Positions 51,900-60,493 of a stretch of 64,000 nucleotides of DNA are shown piece after piece. The stretch covers positions 1,364,001 through 1,428,000 of the forward strand of contig OY969771.1 in assembly GCA_963702925.1 (NCBI GenBank), read 5' to 3'. Position 1 is the stretch's first letter; each line of letters opens with the position of its first letter. The notes beneath the pieces were generated by a model. It was not told the DNA's origin, did not search any database, and was given only the letters and a program-made list of their open reading frames with translations. The stretch comes from CAIKMD01 sp963702925 (GTDB lineage: Bacteria > Pseudomonadota > Alphaproteobacteria > ATCC43930 > CGMCC-115725). Both the position numbers and the translations under genes were made by a program.

Positions 51900-53105
51900 T
51901 TGGCGGAGCATGAACCGGTCCTTATCGTCGGCGCTGGCCCGGCCGGCCTTGCCGTCGCCGTCAGCTTGGCCCTAGCCAATGTGCCCGCGCTGGTCTTCGA
52001 GGCCGAGCCCGGCCTGCCACGCGATTTGCGCGCGGGCTCATTCCATCCGCCGACCATCGAGCTGCTCGACCGCATCGGCGTCGGACAAGACTTCCTCGCC
52101 ATGGGTATCAAGGTGCCGCGCTGGCAGATTCGCGGCCGCGAGGAAGGCGTCATCGTCGAATGGGATTTGTCGCTGCTCGCGGACGAGACGCCCTATCCTT
52201 TTCGCTTCCATTGCGAGCAGTTCAAGCTGACCCCGCTGCTGAAGGCGCGGCTCGAGCGGCTCGGCGGCACGGTCAAATTCGCCCATCGCTTCCTCGACGC
52301 AACTCAGGACGGAAGCGGCGTCACGGCACGCTTCGAAACGCCGGACGGCGTCACAAGCGTGCGCGGCCGGTATCTCGTCGGCGCGGACGGCGCGCGCAGC
52401 GCGGTGCGGCATTTGATGGGCGTCGCTTTCGAGGGCTTCACCTGGCCGGAGCGCTTCCTCGTGATCGGCATCGAGCAAGATCTCGCGCCGCACGGCTACA
52501 CCTATAACGCCTATATCGCCGACCCTGTGGATTGGGGCGCGATTTTCAAAATGCCGCATGAAGGCCCGCCCGGCCTGTGGCGCGTGCTGTTTCCGACCGA
52601 TGCCACGCTCGCCGACGAAGAGGTGCTGAGCCACGATTTTGCGCAGCGCATATTGCAACGCTTCCTGCCGCTTCCGGAACCCTACGGCATCGAGCACACT
52701 GGGATTTACCGCGTGCATCAGCGGGTCGCGGCGGAGTTTCGCCAGGGCCGTTTCGTGATCGTCGGCGACGCGGCGCATGTCAACAACCCGTTGGGTGCCT
52801 TCGGCCTCAACGGCGCTTTGCACGCTGCCTTCAACCTCGCCGAAAAGCTTGCCGCCGTCTGCCGCGGCGAAGCCGAAGACAGCCTGCTCGACCGCTATGT
52901 GCGCCAACGCCGCTCGGCCAATGTCGAGTTCGTCCAAGCGCAGTCGATCCGAAACAAGCAGGTTCTCGAGGAAAAGGACCCCGCCGCCCGCGCCAAGAAC
53001 CTCGCAGAGCTGCGCGCCACTGCCGCGGACCCGGCCCGAGCCAAGGCCTATCTCGTCCGCAGCTCGATGATCGCCAGCATTCGCCACGCCGCCAGCATCG
53101 CCTGA
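51900..53105 (+). CDS. FAD-dependent monooxygenase (PHBH/UbiH-like)
   Basis: A 401-residue flavoprotein hydroxylase. The ADP-binding motif is VLIVGAGPAGLAVAVSL near residue 10. The DG motif appears in YLVGADGARSAVRHLMG, and the second FAD motif is FVIVGDAAHVNNPLGAFGLNG. The family hydroxylates aromatic compounds with NAD(P)H and O2; the substrate is not identifiable. It starts at a TTG at 51900, preceded by GAAGGGAAAG, as there is no suitable ATG. It lies alone, so pathway partners cannot be inferred. Confidence 0.88.
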   Translation: MAEHEPVLIVGAGPAGLAVAVSLALANVPALVFEAEPGLPRDLRAGSFHPPTIELLDRIGVGQDFLAMGIKVPRWQIRGREEGVIVEWDLSLLADETPYPFRFHCEQFKLTPLLKARLERLGGTVKFAHRFLDATQDGSGVTARFETPDGVTSVRGRYLVGADGARSAVRHLMGVAFEGFTWPERFLVIGIEQDLAPHGYTYNAYIADPVDWGAIFKMPHEGPPGLWRVLFPTDATLADEEVLSHDFAQRILQRFLPLPEPYGIEHTGIYRVHQRVAAEFRQGRFVIVGDAAHVNNPLGAFGLNGALHAAFNLAEKLAAVCRGEAEDSLLDRYVRQRRSANVEFVQAQSIRNKQVLEEKDPAARAKNLAELRATAADPARAKAYLVRSSMIASIRHAASIA

Positions 53106-53154
53106 ATGGAAGATTTTTAATCGGCGGCGAGGATGTACCTTCGCCTGGCCGCGT

Positions 53155-53160
53155 TATAAT
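53155..53160 (+). promoter_or_regulatory. Consensus -10 box, leaderless position
   Basis: A perfect TATAAT ends six bases before the ATG at 53167. The -35 is poor (GATGTA at 17-base spacing). Initiation would fall on the A of the start codon. Confidence 0.5.
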
Positions 53161-53166
53161 GCGACC

Positions 53167-53562
53167 ATGCCTGCACTTCAGGATCATCCAACCGATCCAG
53201 CACCGGCGCCCAGGGTTCAGCGCGAAAGCGAGATGCCGCGCGTTTCGCGTTATCTCGTGCTCTTGGCCGTGGTGTGGCTGGTGGCGATGACTTGGCGCAT
53301 CTATCCGCAATTCAAGGACGCCGTGCGGGTCGATGGGCGGCTGACCACGGTCGATGACTATGTCGACGGCACCTGCGGCGAACGCGTCGGCCCGGCCGCG
53401 GCAACCTGCCTGGCGGAGGCGCGCGAGGAAGCTCAGCACCTGTTGCGGCGCGAACAAGGCAAGTCGATTCTGATCATCGTTCTGCCGATCCTCGCCTATC
53501 TGACGCTCTACCTGCCAGCAAGCTGGTGGCAACGCCGCCGCGGCCTTGCCTTGCACGGCTAA
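53167..53562 (+). CDS. Small membrane protein of unknown function
   Basis: A 131-residue protein with two membrane segments (YLVLLAVVWLVAMTWRI; SILIIVLPILAYLTLYLPASW). Between them is a loop of about 60 residues containing two cysteines (DGTCGERVGPAAATCLAEA). The topology puts this loop outside, where the cysteines could pair. An ATG at 53233 (residue 23, MPRVSRYLV) is an alternative start, but the TATAAT box supports the one given. No family is recognised. The small secreted protein gene follows 13 bases later. Confidence 0.65.
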   Translation: MPALQDHPTDPAPAPRVQRESEMPRVSRYLVLLAVVWLVAMTWRIYPQFKDAVRVDGRLTTVDDYVDGTCGERVGPAAATCLAEAREEAQHLLRREQGKSILIIVLPILAYLTLYLPASWWQRRRGLALHG

Positions 53563-53575
53563 GCGGAGGCGGATA

Positions 53576-53857
53576 ATGCACACGCGACGCCTTTTGCTTT
53601 TTGCCTTTGCGTTGGCCCTCGCGGTTGCGCTCGGACCGCCGCCGCGGGCGACCTGGGCGGACGCGCAACAGGTGCAGAATTTCGGTGTGTGGCGACAGAT
53701 GCAGGATTGCGCAAAGCAAGCGAACAAGCAGTTCCCCGACCACACGCCCGACGGCAACGCGAAGCGCGAGGCCGCACGTCAGGAATGCCTGCGCGCGCAT
53801 CGTTTGCCGGTGACCGATCCGGTCGTGTCGCCGCCGCCGCCCGCGCCCACCCGCTGA
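53576..53857 (+). CDS. Small exported protein of unknown function
   Basis: A 93-residue protein with a signal peptide (MHTRRLLLFAFALALAVALG) and cleavage probably near TWADAQ. The mature part of about 55 residues has two cysteines (MQDCAKQ, RQECLRA) in helical surroundings and a Pro-rich end. GCGGAGGCGGATA is a good ribosome site for the ATG at 53576. It probably forms an operon with the preceding membrane protein, which also has two exported cysteines. No family is recognised. Confidence 0.65.
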   Translation: MHTRRLLLFAFALALAVALGPPPRATWADAQQVQNFGVWRQMQDCAKQANKQFPDHTPDGNAKREAARQECLRAHRLPVTDPVVSPPPPAPTR

Positions 53858-53862
53858 GTCGC

Positions 53863-54663
53863 CTAAGCGACGCGACGCAGCGCTGCGGTCACACGTTCGA
53901 TTTGGCTCTGGAGCTCGATCGCGAGGGTCGAGGTGATTTCGAGGCGGCGATCCTCGAAGACATGGACCTTGGCGCGCCGCCGCCGTCGCCAATCCATCAC
54001 CGCCGCATCCCGCTGGGCGAGAAGTTCGGCAAGCAACGGCTTATGCAGGCCGAGCAGCGCCGTCACCCAGCGATTGAGCAAAGGCGAAGGCGGCGCCGCG
54101 CCGACGACGAAACGGTCGAGCATCGCCGCGACGTCGCTCGCGGGATACCAGGTCTCTCCGGTCACCCAACGGTTGGTCGTAAAAAAACGCCGCGGTTTGC
54201 CGGAGGCATCCATGGCGATAGCAACGAGATGGCTCCATGGATCGTCCGCATCGCCTTCCAAGCTGTGCGGCGCCGATGGCACGAGCGGTGCCTTGGGTGC
54301 CGCCGGATTGTCGGCAACGGCGAGCTCGGGCATCACCAGTGGGCGCACGCCCGGGGGCATACCGCGCGCGCGTAGGAAAGTATGAAAATGCCCGTGTTCG
54401 GGCGCCTCGTTACGATCCCCGCCTGGGCCGCGTCGTTCGCCCGCCGGATGCGCGTGGTAGAAGTACTGGGCATGGCTGCCGGGATCGAAGACATCGTCGG
54501 CCGGGTAATGCTGCCACTCATAGATCGGTGTCGCGCCCTGCAGCGCCTCCGCCAGGGCCGAACCTCCCGTCGCAGCAAAGGCGCTCTCGCAGTCGAGCAA
54601 TGCGCGACCGTGAGCGGCCATGACTTCCAATTCGGCGCGGGACAGTCGAGCGATATCGACCAT
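53863..54663 (-). CDS. Conserved protein of unknown function (DUF6969-like)
   Basis: A 266-residue soluble protein starting MVDIARLSRAELEVMAAHG. Conserved-looking blocks are YEWQHYPADDVFDPGSHAQYF, YHAHPAGE, EHGHFHTFLRARGMP, HLVAIAMDASGKPRRFFTTNRW (in parts) and TGETWYPA. The many histidines in the first half suggest metal binding, but this is only a reading of composition. I associate it with the family called DUF6969 with moderate confidence. It is convergent with the small exported protein gene, five bases away. Confidence 0.65.
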   Translation of the reverse strand: MVDIARLSRAELEVMAAHGRALLDCESAFAATGGSALAEALQGATPIYEWQHYPADDVFDPGSHAQYFYHAHPAGERRGPGGDRNEAPEHGHFHTFLRARGMPPGVRPLVMPELAVADNPAAPKAPLVPSAPHSLEGDADDPWSHLVAIAMDASGKPRRFFTTNRWVTGETWYPASDVAAMLDRFVVGAAPPSPLLNRWVTALLGLHKPLLAELLAQRDAAVMDWRRRRRAKVHVFEDRRLEITSTLAIELQSQIERVTAALRRVA

Positions 54664-54746
54664 ACGATATTCCGTGGACCCCGACGCTTTATGTCGCGGC
54701 GCCGCGATGCTGGCAAGAGCGCAAGCGTCCGGCGCTGGAAAACGCG

Positions 54747-55373
54747 CTAGCGCACCGGCTGTGGCAGCGCGCCAGCAGCCCAATCGGCGATGGCGCTTGC
54801 CACGCCGTGCCAGGCAGTGTCGCTGGCGTCGATGATCGCCGGCAGATCATTGTGCGCGGCGGCGGCATCGCCGCTGAAATTGCGCGCGGCGACGATCGTG
54901 CGCTCGGGAAATCTGACGAGCTTTGCCGCGATCTCGATCCGCCAATGCGGCGGCCCGTCGCCGGCATAGGCCGCTTCGAAATGGCGCAACTCCACCGACA
55001 AGACCACATCGCCGCGCAGGGCGCCGCTTTGCGGCCCGACCGCCGCAAAGCGACGCGAATTGTCGAGCGAAGCGACCAGCAGACCTTGCACCATGACGGT
55101 CAGCCGATCGGTCCAAGCGGCGTCGGCGAAGTAGTCGAGCGTGGTCGGCGTGCGGCTGAGCGCGACCCGAGTCGTATCGAGCGCCGCCTCGGCCGTCGGA
55201 TCGCCCACCAGGAGCTGTTCCGGCACGGCGCGCGGCGCAGCGGGAAAGTCGCTCGCGGGGGTAAGGTGGTAGAGTTTCGGCGGCGCCGCAGGCGGTGGCA
55301 GGATGTTGCCGCAACCGGCGAGCGCTAGCAATGCAAACCCAGCAAAGGTGCGTTTGAGCCCGATCATCGTCAT
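54747..55373 (-). CDS. ABC-type transport auxiliary lipoprotein (PqiC-like)
   Basis: A 208-residue lipoprotein with signal LKRTFAGFALLALAGCGN and lipobox LAGC. YHLTPASDFPA and the helix-strand pattern after it (RVALSRTPTTLDYFADAAWTDRL in parts; LRHFEAAYAG) are typical of the PqiC/YmbA-type family. In such systems the lipoprotein sits at the outer membrane and works with an MCE protein. It overlaps the MlaD-type gene as ATGA and is the last gene of the operon mlaE-mlaF-mlaD-pqiC. Confidence 0.88.
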   Translation of the reverse strand: MTMIGLKRTFAGFALLALAGCGNILPPPAAPPKLYHLTPASDFPAAPRAVPEQLLVGDPTAEAALDTTRVALSRTPTTLDYFADAAWTDRLTVMVQGLLVASLDNSRRFAAVGPQSGALRGDVVLSVELRHFEAAYAGDGPPHWRIEIAAKLVRFPERTIVAARNFSGDAAAAHNDLPAIIDASDTAWHGVASAIADWAAGALPQPVR

Positions 55374-56269
55374 TGCGGCCGATACCCTTCTCGGCGATCG
55401 CCGTAGATGAGACGCGAGGGATCGCGCTCGATCGAATCGACGGTCCGGTTCATCGTGGTCACGAGCGTATGGGTTTGGGCGACGAGCTGCCGCAGCTCGT
55501 CGAGACCGTTCTGGGTGAACGCCTTGAGCGGTGCGCGATTTTCCTGCACCAGCCCGTCGAAATCATGGATCGCCGCCCCCGCCTGGGCCGAAACGTCATC
55601 GAGTCGTTTCGCCGTATCGTTCAGGCTGGTAATGACCTGATGCAAGTCCTTGGCGTCGGCAGCACCGTCGCGCAACATGTGATCGACGTCGTCGCTGCGC
55701 GCAACCACCGCGCTGGTGAGCCGGCTGAGATTGTCGAGGGTCGTCGCCAGGCTGGCGCGGTTCTGGTCGTCGACCGTGTTCGACAGCCGGTCGGTCAGCT
55801 GGGTCAGCTTGACGAGTAGATCGGGAATCGTCGCCACCGCCTGCTGGATGTCCGAATCGCGCGACCAGATCACGCCGTAGCGCTGATCGTCCATGATTTG
55901 AATCGGCGGCGCTTCCCTGCTGCCGGGCGAGATCTCGACCGCGGCCGCGCCACTCACTACTTGCACCTCGATCGACGCCACCGAATCGGAGCGGATCGGC
56001 GCATCGGACGAGACCTCGACCGTGACGCGAACTCGTTCCGGATTCTGCGGATCGAGCGTGACCCCGACCACGCGGCCGACCTGCACGCCGCTGATGCGAA
56101 CCGGCGAGCCCTCCACGAGGCCGGTCACCACGCTCGCGAAGTAGACGTCGTAGCGCGTCCGCTGCTCGGCGAACTGGGCATGCGCCAGCCACAGCACCGC
56201 GATCACCAAGCCGGCAATGACCGTGAGCACGAAGCTCCCGACGACGACATAAGCGGCGCGCGTTTCCAT
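55370..56269 (-). CDS. MlaD family (MCE domain) protein
   Basis: A 299-residue protein with one N-terminal membrane segment (AAYVVVGSFVLTVIAGLVIAVLW) and an MCE domain (YFASVVTGLVEGSPVRISGVQVGRV in parts, NPERVRVTVEVSSDAPI). A long helical region (LVKLTQLTDRLSNTVDDQNRA and onward) could form a needle across the periplasm. It is the substrate-handling subunit of an Mla/Pqi-type lipid transporter. It has the longer helical tail of YrbD/Ttg2-like proteins rather than the short E. coli MlaD. Confidence 0.92.
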   Translation of the reverse strand: METRAAYVVVGSFVLTVIAGLVIAVLWLAHAQFAEQRTRYDVYFASVVTGLVEGSPVRISGVQVGRVVGVTLDPQNPERVRVTVEVSSDAPIRSDSVASIEVQVVSGAAAVEISPGSREAPPIQIMDDQRYGVIWSRDSDIQQAVATIPDLLVKLTQLTDRLSNTVDDQNRASLATTLDNLSRLTSAVVARSDDVDHMLRDGAADAKDLHQVITSLNDTAKRLDDVSAQAGAAIHDFDGLVQENRAPLKAFTQNGLDELRQLVAQTHTLVTTMNRTVDSIERDPSRLIYGDRREGYRPQ

Positions 56270-56271
56270 CG

Positions 56272-57087
56272 CTACACTCCGTGATCGATGCCGTGATGCT
56301 GCAGGCTGGCGCGGCCGCGCGGCCCGTTGAAATAGCGCTGAATCCAGGGGTCCGGGTTCTGCAGCATTTCATCGAGCGTGCCGATCTTCAAGCTCCCGTC
56401 GATCAGGACCGCGATCCGGTCGGCGAGCGCGAACAGGCTGTCAAGATCATGCGTCACCAGGAACACGCTCAAGCCCAGGCTGCTCTGCAGATCGCCGAGC
56501 AGGGTGTCGAATTCGGCCGCCGCGATCGGGTCGAGGCCGGCGGTCGGCTCGTCGAGAAACAGCAGCTCGGGATCGAGCGCGAGCGCGCGCGCCAACCCCG
56601 CGCGCTTGCGCATGCCGCCCGATAGCTGGGCGGGATATTTGACGGCGGTTTCCGGCGGCAGCCCCACCAGCGCGATCTTGAGAGCCGCGATCTCTTCCAT
56701 CAAGTCTTTCGGCAGTTTGAGATGCTCCTTGAGCGGCACCGCGATGTTTTCGGCGACGGTGAGGGAGCTGAAGAGTGCGCCATCCTGGAACAGCACGCCC
56801 CAGCGCGCCTGGATGTCGCGGAATCGGGCCGGGTCCAATTCGGCGAGGTTCTCGCCAAAAGCTTCGATCGTGCCGGCGGAATGACGCACCAGCCCGACGA
56901 TTGCGCGCAACAGCACCGACTTTCCCGAGCCGGACGCGCCGACAACGGCGAAGACTTCGCCCCGCTTCAGGTCGAAGTCGATCCGTTTATGCAGAATCCG
57001 CCCGCCCATGCGGGTCTCAAGCCTGCGCACCCGCAGGATCGGCGCGTCAGATTCCGAGCTTGGAGAAGAGGATGGAGAAGGCGGCAT
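56272..57087 (-). CDS. Lipid ABC transporter ATP-binding protein, MlaF type
   Basis: A 271-residue ABC ATPase. Walker A is GASGSGKS at 50-57, the Q-loop region ARWGVLFQDGALFSSLTV is typical of MlaF, the signature is LSGGMRKRAGLARAL and Walker B LLFLDEPTAGLD. The first 15 residues are a Ser/Pro-rich tail. The start at 57087 overlaps the permease gene by 41 bases. It energises lipid movement between the membranes through the MlaE permease. Confidence 0.94.
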   Translation of the reverse strand: MPPSPSSSPSSESDAPILRVRRLETRMGGRILHKRIDFDLKRGEVFAVVGASGSGKSVLLRAIVGLVRHSAGTIEAFGENLAELDPARFRDIQARWGVLFQDGALFSSLTVAENIAVPLKEHLKLPKDLMEEIAALKIALVGLPPETAVKYPAQLSGGMRKRAGLARALALDPELLFLDEPTAGLDPIAAAEFDTLLGDLQSSLGLSVFLVTHDLDSLFALADRIAVLIDGSLKIGTLDEMLQNPDPWIQRYFNGPRGRASLQHHGIDHGV

Positions 57088-58189
57088 CGATGATGATTAC
57101 CAAAAAGATCGCTTCGACGACGGACAAAGTGGTCAACCGGCCGACACTCTCGGCGCTGCGGGTGACGCGCAGCCCTTCGCGGCACCCGATGAGAGCGATG
57201 CAGGTCGCAAAGAACGGCGCTTTCAGAATGCCCAGCCAGAAGCTCCAGCCGGTGAGCGCGCTCCGCAGCTGTTGCAGAAACAGCGGCAAGGGAATGCCCA
57301 GCCCGGCGTCGCAAATGAAGGCACCGCCGACCAGCCCCATGACGTTGGCATAGAAGGTCAGGAGCGGCAGCACCACCACGAGCGCCGCCAGCCGCGGCAG
57401 CACTAGCACCTCGATCGGATCGAGGCCGAGCGTCTTCATCGCGTCGACTTCTTCGTTGACCTGCATCGTGCCGATCTCGGCGGTAAAGGCGCTGCCCGAC
57501 CGGCCGGCGACGATAATCGCCGTCAGGAGCACGCCGAGCTCGCGCATGAAAGCGATGCCGAGAAGGTTCACGGTGAAGATTTCCGCGCCGTAATAGCGCA
57601 GCTGGTCGGCGCCTTGATAGGCGAAGACGATACCGACGAGAAACGACAGCAGCCCGACGATCGGCAGCGCGGCGACGCCGGTCCGCTGCATGTGGCTGAC
57701 GAAGGAAACCACGCGGATCCGGCTGGGATGGCGCAGGCCGACGAGACTCGTCACCACGACCAGGCCGAAAAAACCGAGCAGCTCGAAGACTTGGTTGCCG
57801 AAATCGGCGGCCCAGCTGCCCAGGCCCGCAATAAGATCAAGCACCCCGGCGCGGGCTTCCCGGATCGGCTGGGCGCGGCGTTGACTGGCCTTCTCCGCCT
57901 GGGTCAACAGCGGCGCGAATTGGCTGGCAAAGTTCTCGATCGTTACTTGCGCGCCGCGATGATGGAAAATCGCCTGAAGGCGCAGCAGAAACCACGCACC
58001 CACGGTGTCGAGCGCGGCGATCTTGGCGCAATCGATATGCACGTTCCGTGGGGTGTCGCCGCCGGTCAGATTGAGCGCGGCAAAGCGCCGATCGAGCGTC
58101 TCCACGGTGGAGACGACCCAGCGCCCGCTTGCGGCGAGCGCCAAGTCCAGGCCATCCCGCCGCGCCTCGATCCAGCCTTCCTCGGCCAT
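57047..58189 (-). CDS. MlaE family permease with N-terminal STAS-like domain
   Basis: A 380-residue fusion. Residues 1-105 form a STAS-like domain (ALAASGRWVVSTVETLDRRFA in parts; VHIDCAKIAALDTVGAWFLLRL in parts) equivalent to MlaB. The rest is the MlaE permease with about six membrane segments (GLLSFLVGIVFAYQGADQLR, FMRELGVLLTAIIVAGRSGSAF in parts, EVDAMKTLGLDPIEVLVLPR). Start ATG 58189; a GTG at 58243 is also in frame but lacks a ribosome site. No separate mlaB or mlaC is present. Confidence 0.92.
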   Translation of the reverse strand: MAEEGWIEARRDGLDLALAASGRWVVSTVETLDRRFAALNLTGGDTPRNVHIDCAKIAALDTVGAWFLLRLQAIFHHRGAQVTIENFASQFAPLLTQAEKASQRRAQPIREARAGVLDLIAGLGSWAADFGNQVFELLGFFGLVVVTSLVGLRHPSRIRVVSFVSHMQRTGVAALPIVGLLSFLVGIVFAYQGADQLRYYGAEIFTVNLLGIAFMRELGVLLTAIIVAGRSGSAFTAEIGTMQVNEEVDAMKTLGLDPIEVLVLPRLAALVVVLPLLTFYANVMGLVGGAFICDAGLGIPLPLFLQQLRSALTGWSFWLGILKAPFFATCIALIGCREGLRVTRSAESVGRLTTLSVVEAIFLVIIIDAAFSILFSKLGI

Positions 58190-58300
58190 TAATCCCGGCA
58201 CTCCGCCGCCATCGATAAAGTCCGTGAAATGATGCTGCCGCACAACAAGGACTTGGCTAGATTAGCCTGACTCTTGCAGACGCGACACATGGGGCGGACG

Positions 58301-58816
58301 ATGGACCTGAAACAGCATATTCGAGGCATCCCGGATTTCCCGAAGCCGGGAATACTGTTTTACGACATCTCGACCTTGCTCAAGCACCCCGGCGCCTGGA
58401 GGGAAACCGTCGGCGGCCTGGTCGAGGCGCTCAAACCATGGAAACCCGACCTTCTCGTGGGCATCGAGTCGCGTGGCTTTCTGGTCGCCGCGCCAGCGGC
58501 CTTTGCCCTCAATTGCGGCTTCGTCATGGTCCGCAAAAAAGGCAAGCTGCCCGGCCCGACCATCCCCCATACCTACGATCTCGAATACGGCAACGACACG
58601 GTGGAGATCCAGACTGACGCCGTCATTCCCGGGCAGCGGGTGGTGGTGCTCGACGACCTGCTGGCGACCGGCGGCACGATGGCCGCCGCGGTTCGGCTTT
58701 GCCGCATGGTGGGCGCCAATGTAGTCGGCGCCGCCTTCATTATCGAGCTGACCGGCCTCAACGGCCGAAAGAAGCTCGACGTTCCGGTTACCTCGCTGCT
58801 GAGCTACGAGTTCTAG
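58301..58816 (+). CDS. apt: Adenine phosphoribosyltransferase
   Basis: Apt salvages adenine with PRPP to AMP. The 171-residue protein starts MDLKQHIRGIPDFPKPGILF, the usual N-terminus, so the ATG at 58301 is chosen over upstream ATG 58289. The PRPP motif is VVVLDDLLATGGTMAAA, and VGIESRGFLVAAPAA is the hood region. Adenine comes, among other sources, from MtnP. The 3' end overlaps the opposing potI by 29 bases, an unusually long convergent overlap. Confidence 0.97.
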   Translation: MDLKQHIRGIPDFPKPGILFYDISTLLKHPGAWRETVGGLVEALKPWKPDLLVGIESRGFLVAAPAAFALNCGFVMVRKKGKLPGPTIPHTYDLEYGNDTVEIQTDAVIPGQRVVVLDDLLATGGTMAAAVRLCRMVGANVVGAAFIIELTGLNGRKKLDVPVTSLLSYEF

Positions 58817-59600
58817 CGAGGAAGCGTCCGGCGATCAGGATTGCCGCCGCCACCACCACAAGCAGAATGGTGGCGAGGGCGTTGATTTGCGGGCTCACGC
58901 CCAAGCGCACGCTGGAGAAGATCACCATCGGCAGGGTCGTGGCCGAAGGGCCCGTCGTGAAGCTCGCAATCACGAGATCATCGAGCGAAAGGGTGAAGGC
59001 CAAAAGCCAGCCCGCGATCAGCGCCGGCGCGATCAGCGGCAAGGTGATGACGGCAAAGACCTTCCAAGGCCGCGCGCCGAGATCGAGCGCCGCCTCTTCG
59101 AGCGAGCGGTCGAAGGAGGAGAGCCGCGCCTCGACCACCACCGAGACATAGGCCATGCCCAAGGTGACATGCGCGATAATGATGGTGAGGACGCCGCGGC
59201 CGGCGGGCCAGCCGATCGCCTGTTCCAGCGCCACGAACAACAGCAGCAGCGACAAGCCCGTGATGACCTCGGGCATGACCAAAGGGCCGGTGACGAGCGC
59301 GCCGAACAAGGTGCGGCCGGGGAAACGGCGATAACGCGACAGGACGAAGCCGGCGAGCGTGCCCAGCACGAGCGCGCCGGTCGCCGCCAAAAGCGCAATC
59401 TCGAAGCTGGTGAGCGCCGCGCTCTTGATTTGCTCGTTGTCGAGAAGCTCGCCATACCAGCGGGTGGAAAACCCCGCCCAGACCGTAACGAGGCGCGAGG
59501 CGTTGAAGGAATAGACGATGACCGAAATGATCGGCCCGTAAAGAAACGCAAAGCCGAGCACCATCATCACGGCAAGGAAAGGCGAGAGCCGGCGGGTCAC
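58788..59600 (-). CDS. potI: Spermidine/putrescine ABC transporter permease PotI-like
   Basis: A 270-residue inner-membrane permease with six segments, starting at GTG 59600, which overlaps the potH stop as GTGA. N-terminal LGFAFLYGPIISVIVYSFNAS and the coupling (EAA) loop EEAALDLGARPWKVFAVITLPLIAP (in parts) fit PotC/PotI. It is the last gene of the operon KirBac-potF-potG-potH-potI. The substrate (putrescine, spermidine or another amine) is inferred from the family. Its end overlaps apt by 29 bases. Confidence 0.92.
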   Translation of the reverse strand: MTRRLSPFLAVMMVLGFAFLYGPIISVIVYSFNASRLVTVWAGFSTRWYGELLDNEQIKSAALTSFEIALLAATGALVLGTLAGFVLSRYRRFPGRTLFGALVTGPLVMPEVITGLSLLLLFVALEQAIGWPAGRGVLTIIIAHVTLGMAYVSVVVEARLSSFDRSLEEAALDLGARPWKVFAVITLPLIAPALIAGWLLAFTLSLDDLVIASFTTGPSATTLPMVIFSSVRLGVSPQINALATILLVVVAAAILIAGRFLARTRSSAAR

Positions 59601-60493
59601 GCGCCCTCGCCCGTCAGATAACGGCGCAGCGCGCCCATCGGCACCACCAGCAGCACGAGCATCGCCACCGCCACCGCCGAGGCCACCGGCCAGTCGCGGT
59701 TGGTGAAGAATTCGTCCCACAGGACTTTCCCGATCATCAACGTATCGGCGCCGCCGAGCAGATCGGGGATGATGAACTCGCCGCACATTGGGATGAAAAC
59801 CAGCAGGCAGCCGGCGACGACACCCGGCAGCGACAAGGGCAAGGTGACACGCCGGAAGGCTTGCGCCGGGCGGCAACCGAGATCGGACGCCGCTTCAAGC
59901 AGCACGGGATCGAGCTTTTCGAGCGCCGCGTAAAGCGGCAGCACCATATAGGGCAGGTAGGAGTAGATCAGCCCGACATAAACCGCGAAGGCGTTGTTGA
60001 TCAGCGGCAGCGGTTCGTGGATGAGGCCGAGGCCGATCAGTGCGTTGTTGATCAGGCCATTGCCCTTCAACAACCCGATCCAGGCATAGACGCGGATGAG
60101 AAAGCTGGTCCAGAACGGCAGGATGACCAGCAGCAGCAGCGCGTTTCGCCAACGCGCAGGCGCACGCACGATACCATAGGCGAGCGGATAGCCGATCAGC
60201 AGGCAACCCAAGGTCGCCCAGGCGGCAAACCAGATCGCATTGCCATAGGCGCGCGCGTAAAGACTGTCGCTCAGAAGAAAGAGATAATTGGCGCCGCTCG
60301 CCTGCAACCGGCCTTCGGCGAAAAGCGGCGTGTAAGGCGGGATGCCCATGGCCTGATCGGCAAGGCTGATCTTCAGCACGATGCCGAAAGGCGCGAGAAA
60401 AAACAGCGCCAGCCAGGCATAAGGCAAGGCCACCACCAGCGCGCGGCGCAGCCGGTCGGAGACCAAGGGCGGCGCGGCCACAGGGACGTTCAT
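59597..60493 (-). CDS. potH: Spermidine/putrescine ABC transporter permease PotH-like
   Basis: A 298-residue permease with six membrane segments. Landmarks are YAWLALFFLAPFGIVLKISLAD in parts, LILPFWTSFLIRVYAW-like (VILPFWTSFLIRVYAWIGLL), the EAA loop LEAASDLGCRPAQAFRRVTLP in parts and FIPMCGEFIIPDLLGG. These are standard for PotB/PotH. The ATG at 60493 overlaps the potG stop (ATGA). It forms the translocation pore with PotI. Confidence 0.94.
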   Translation of the reverse strand: MNVPVAAPPLVSDRLRRALVVALPYAWLALFFLAPFGIVLKISLADQAMGIPPYTPLFAEGRLQASGANYLFLLSDSLYARAYGNAIWFAAWATLGCLLIGYPLAYGIVRAPARWRNALLLLVILPFWTSFLIRVYAWIGLLKGNGLINNALIGLGLIHEPLPLINNAFAVYVGLIYSYLPYMVLPLYAALEKLDPVLLEAASDLGCRPAQAFRRVTLPLSLPGVVAGCLLVFIPMCGEFIIPDLLGGADTLMIGKVLWDEFFTNRDWPVASAVAVAMLVLLVVPMGALRRYLTGEGA

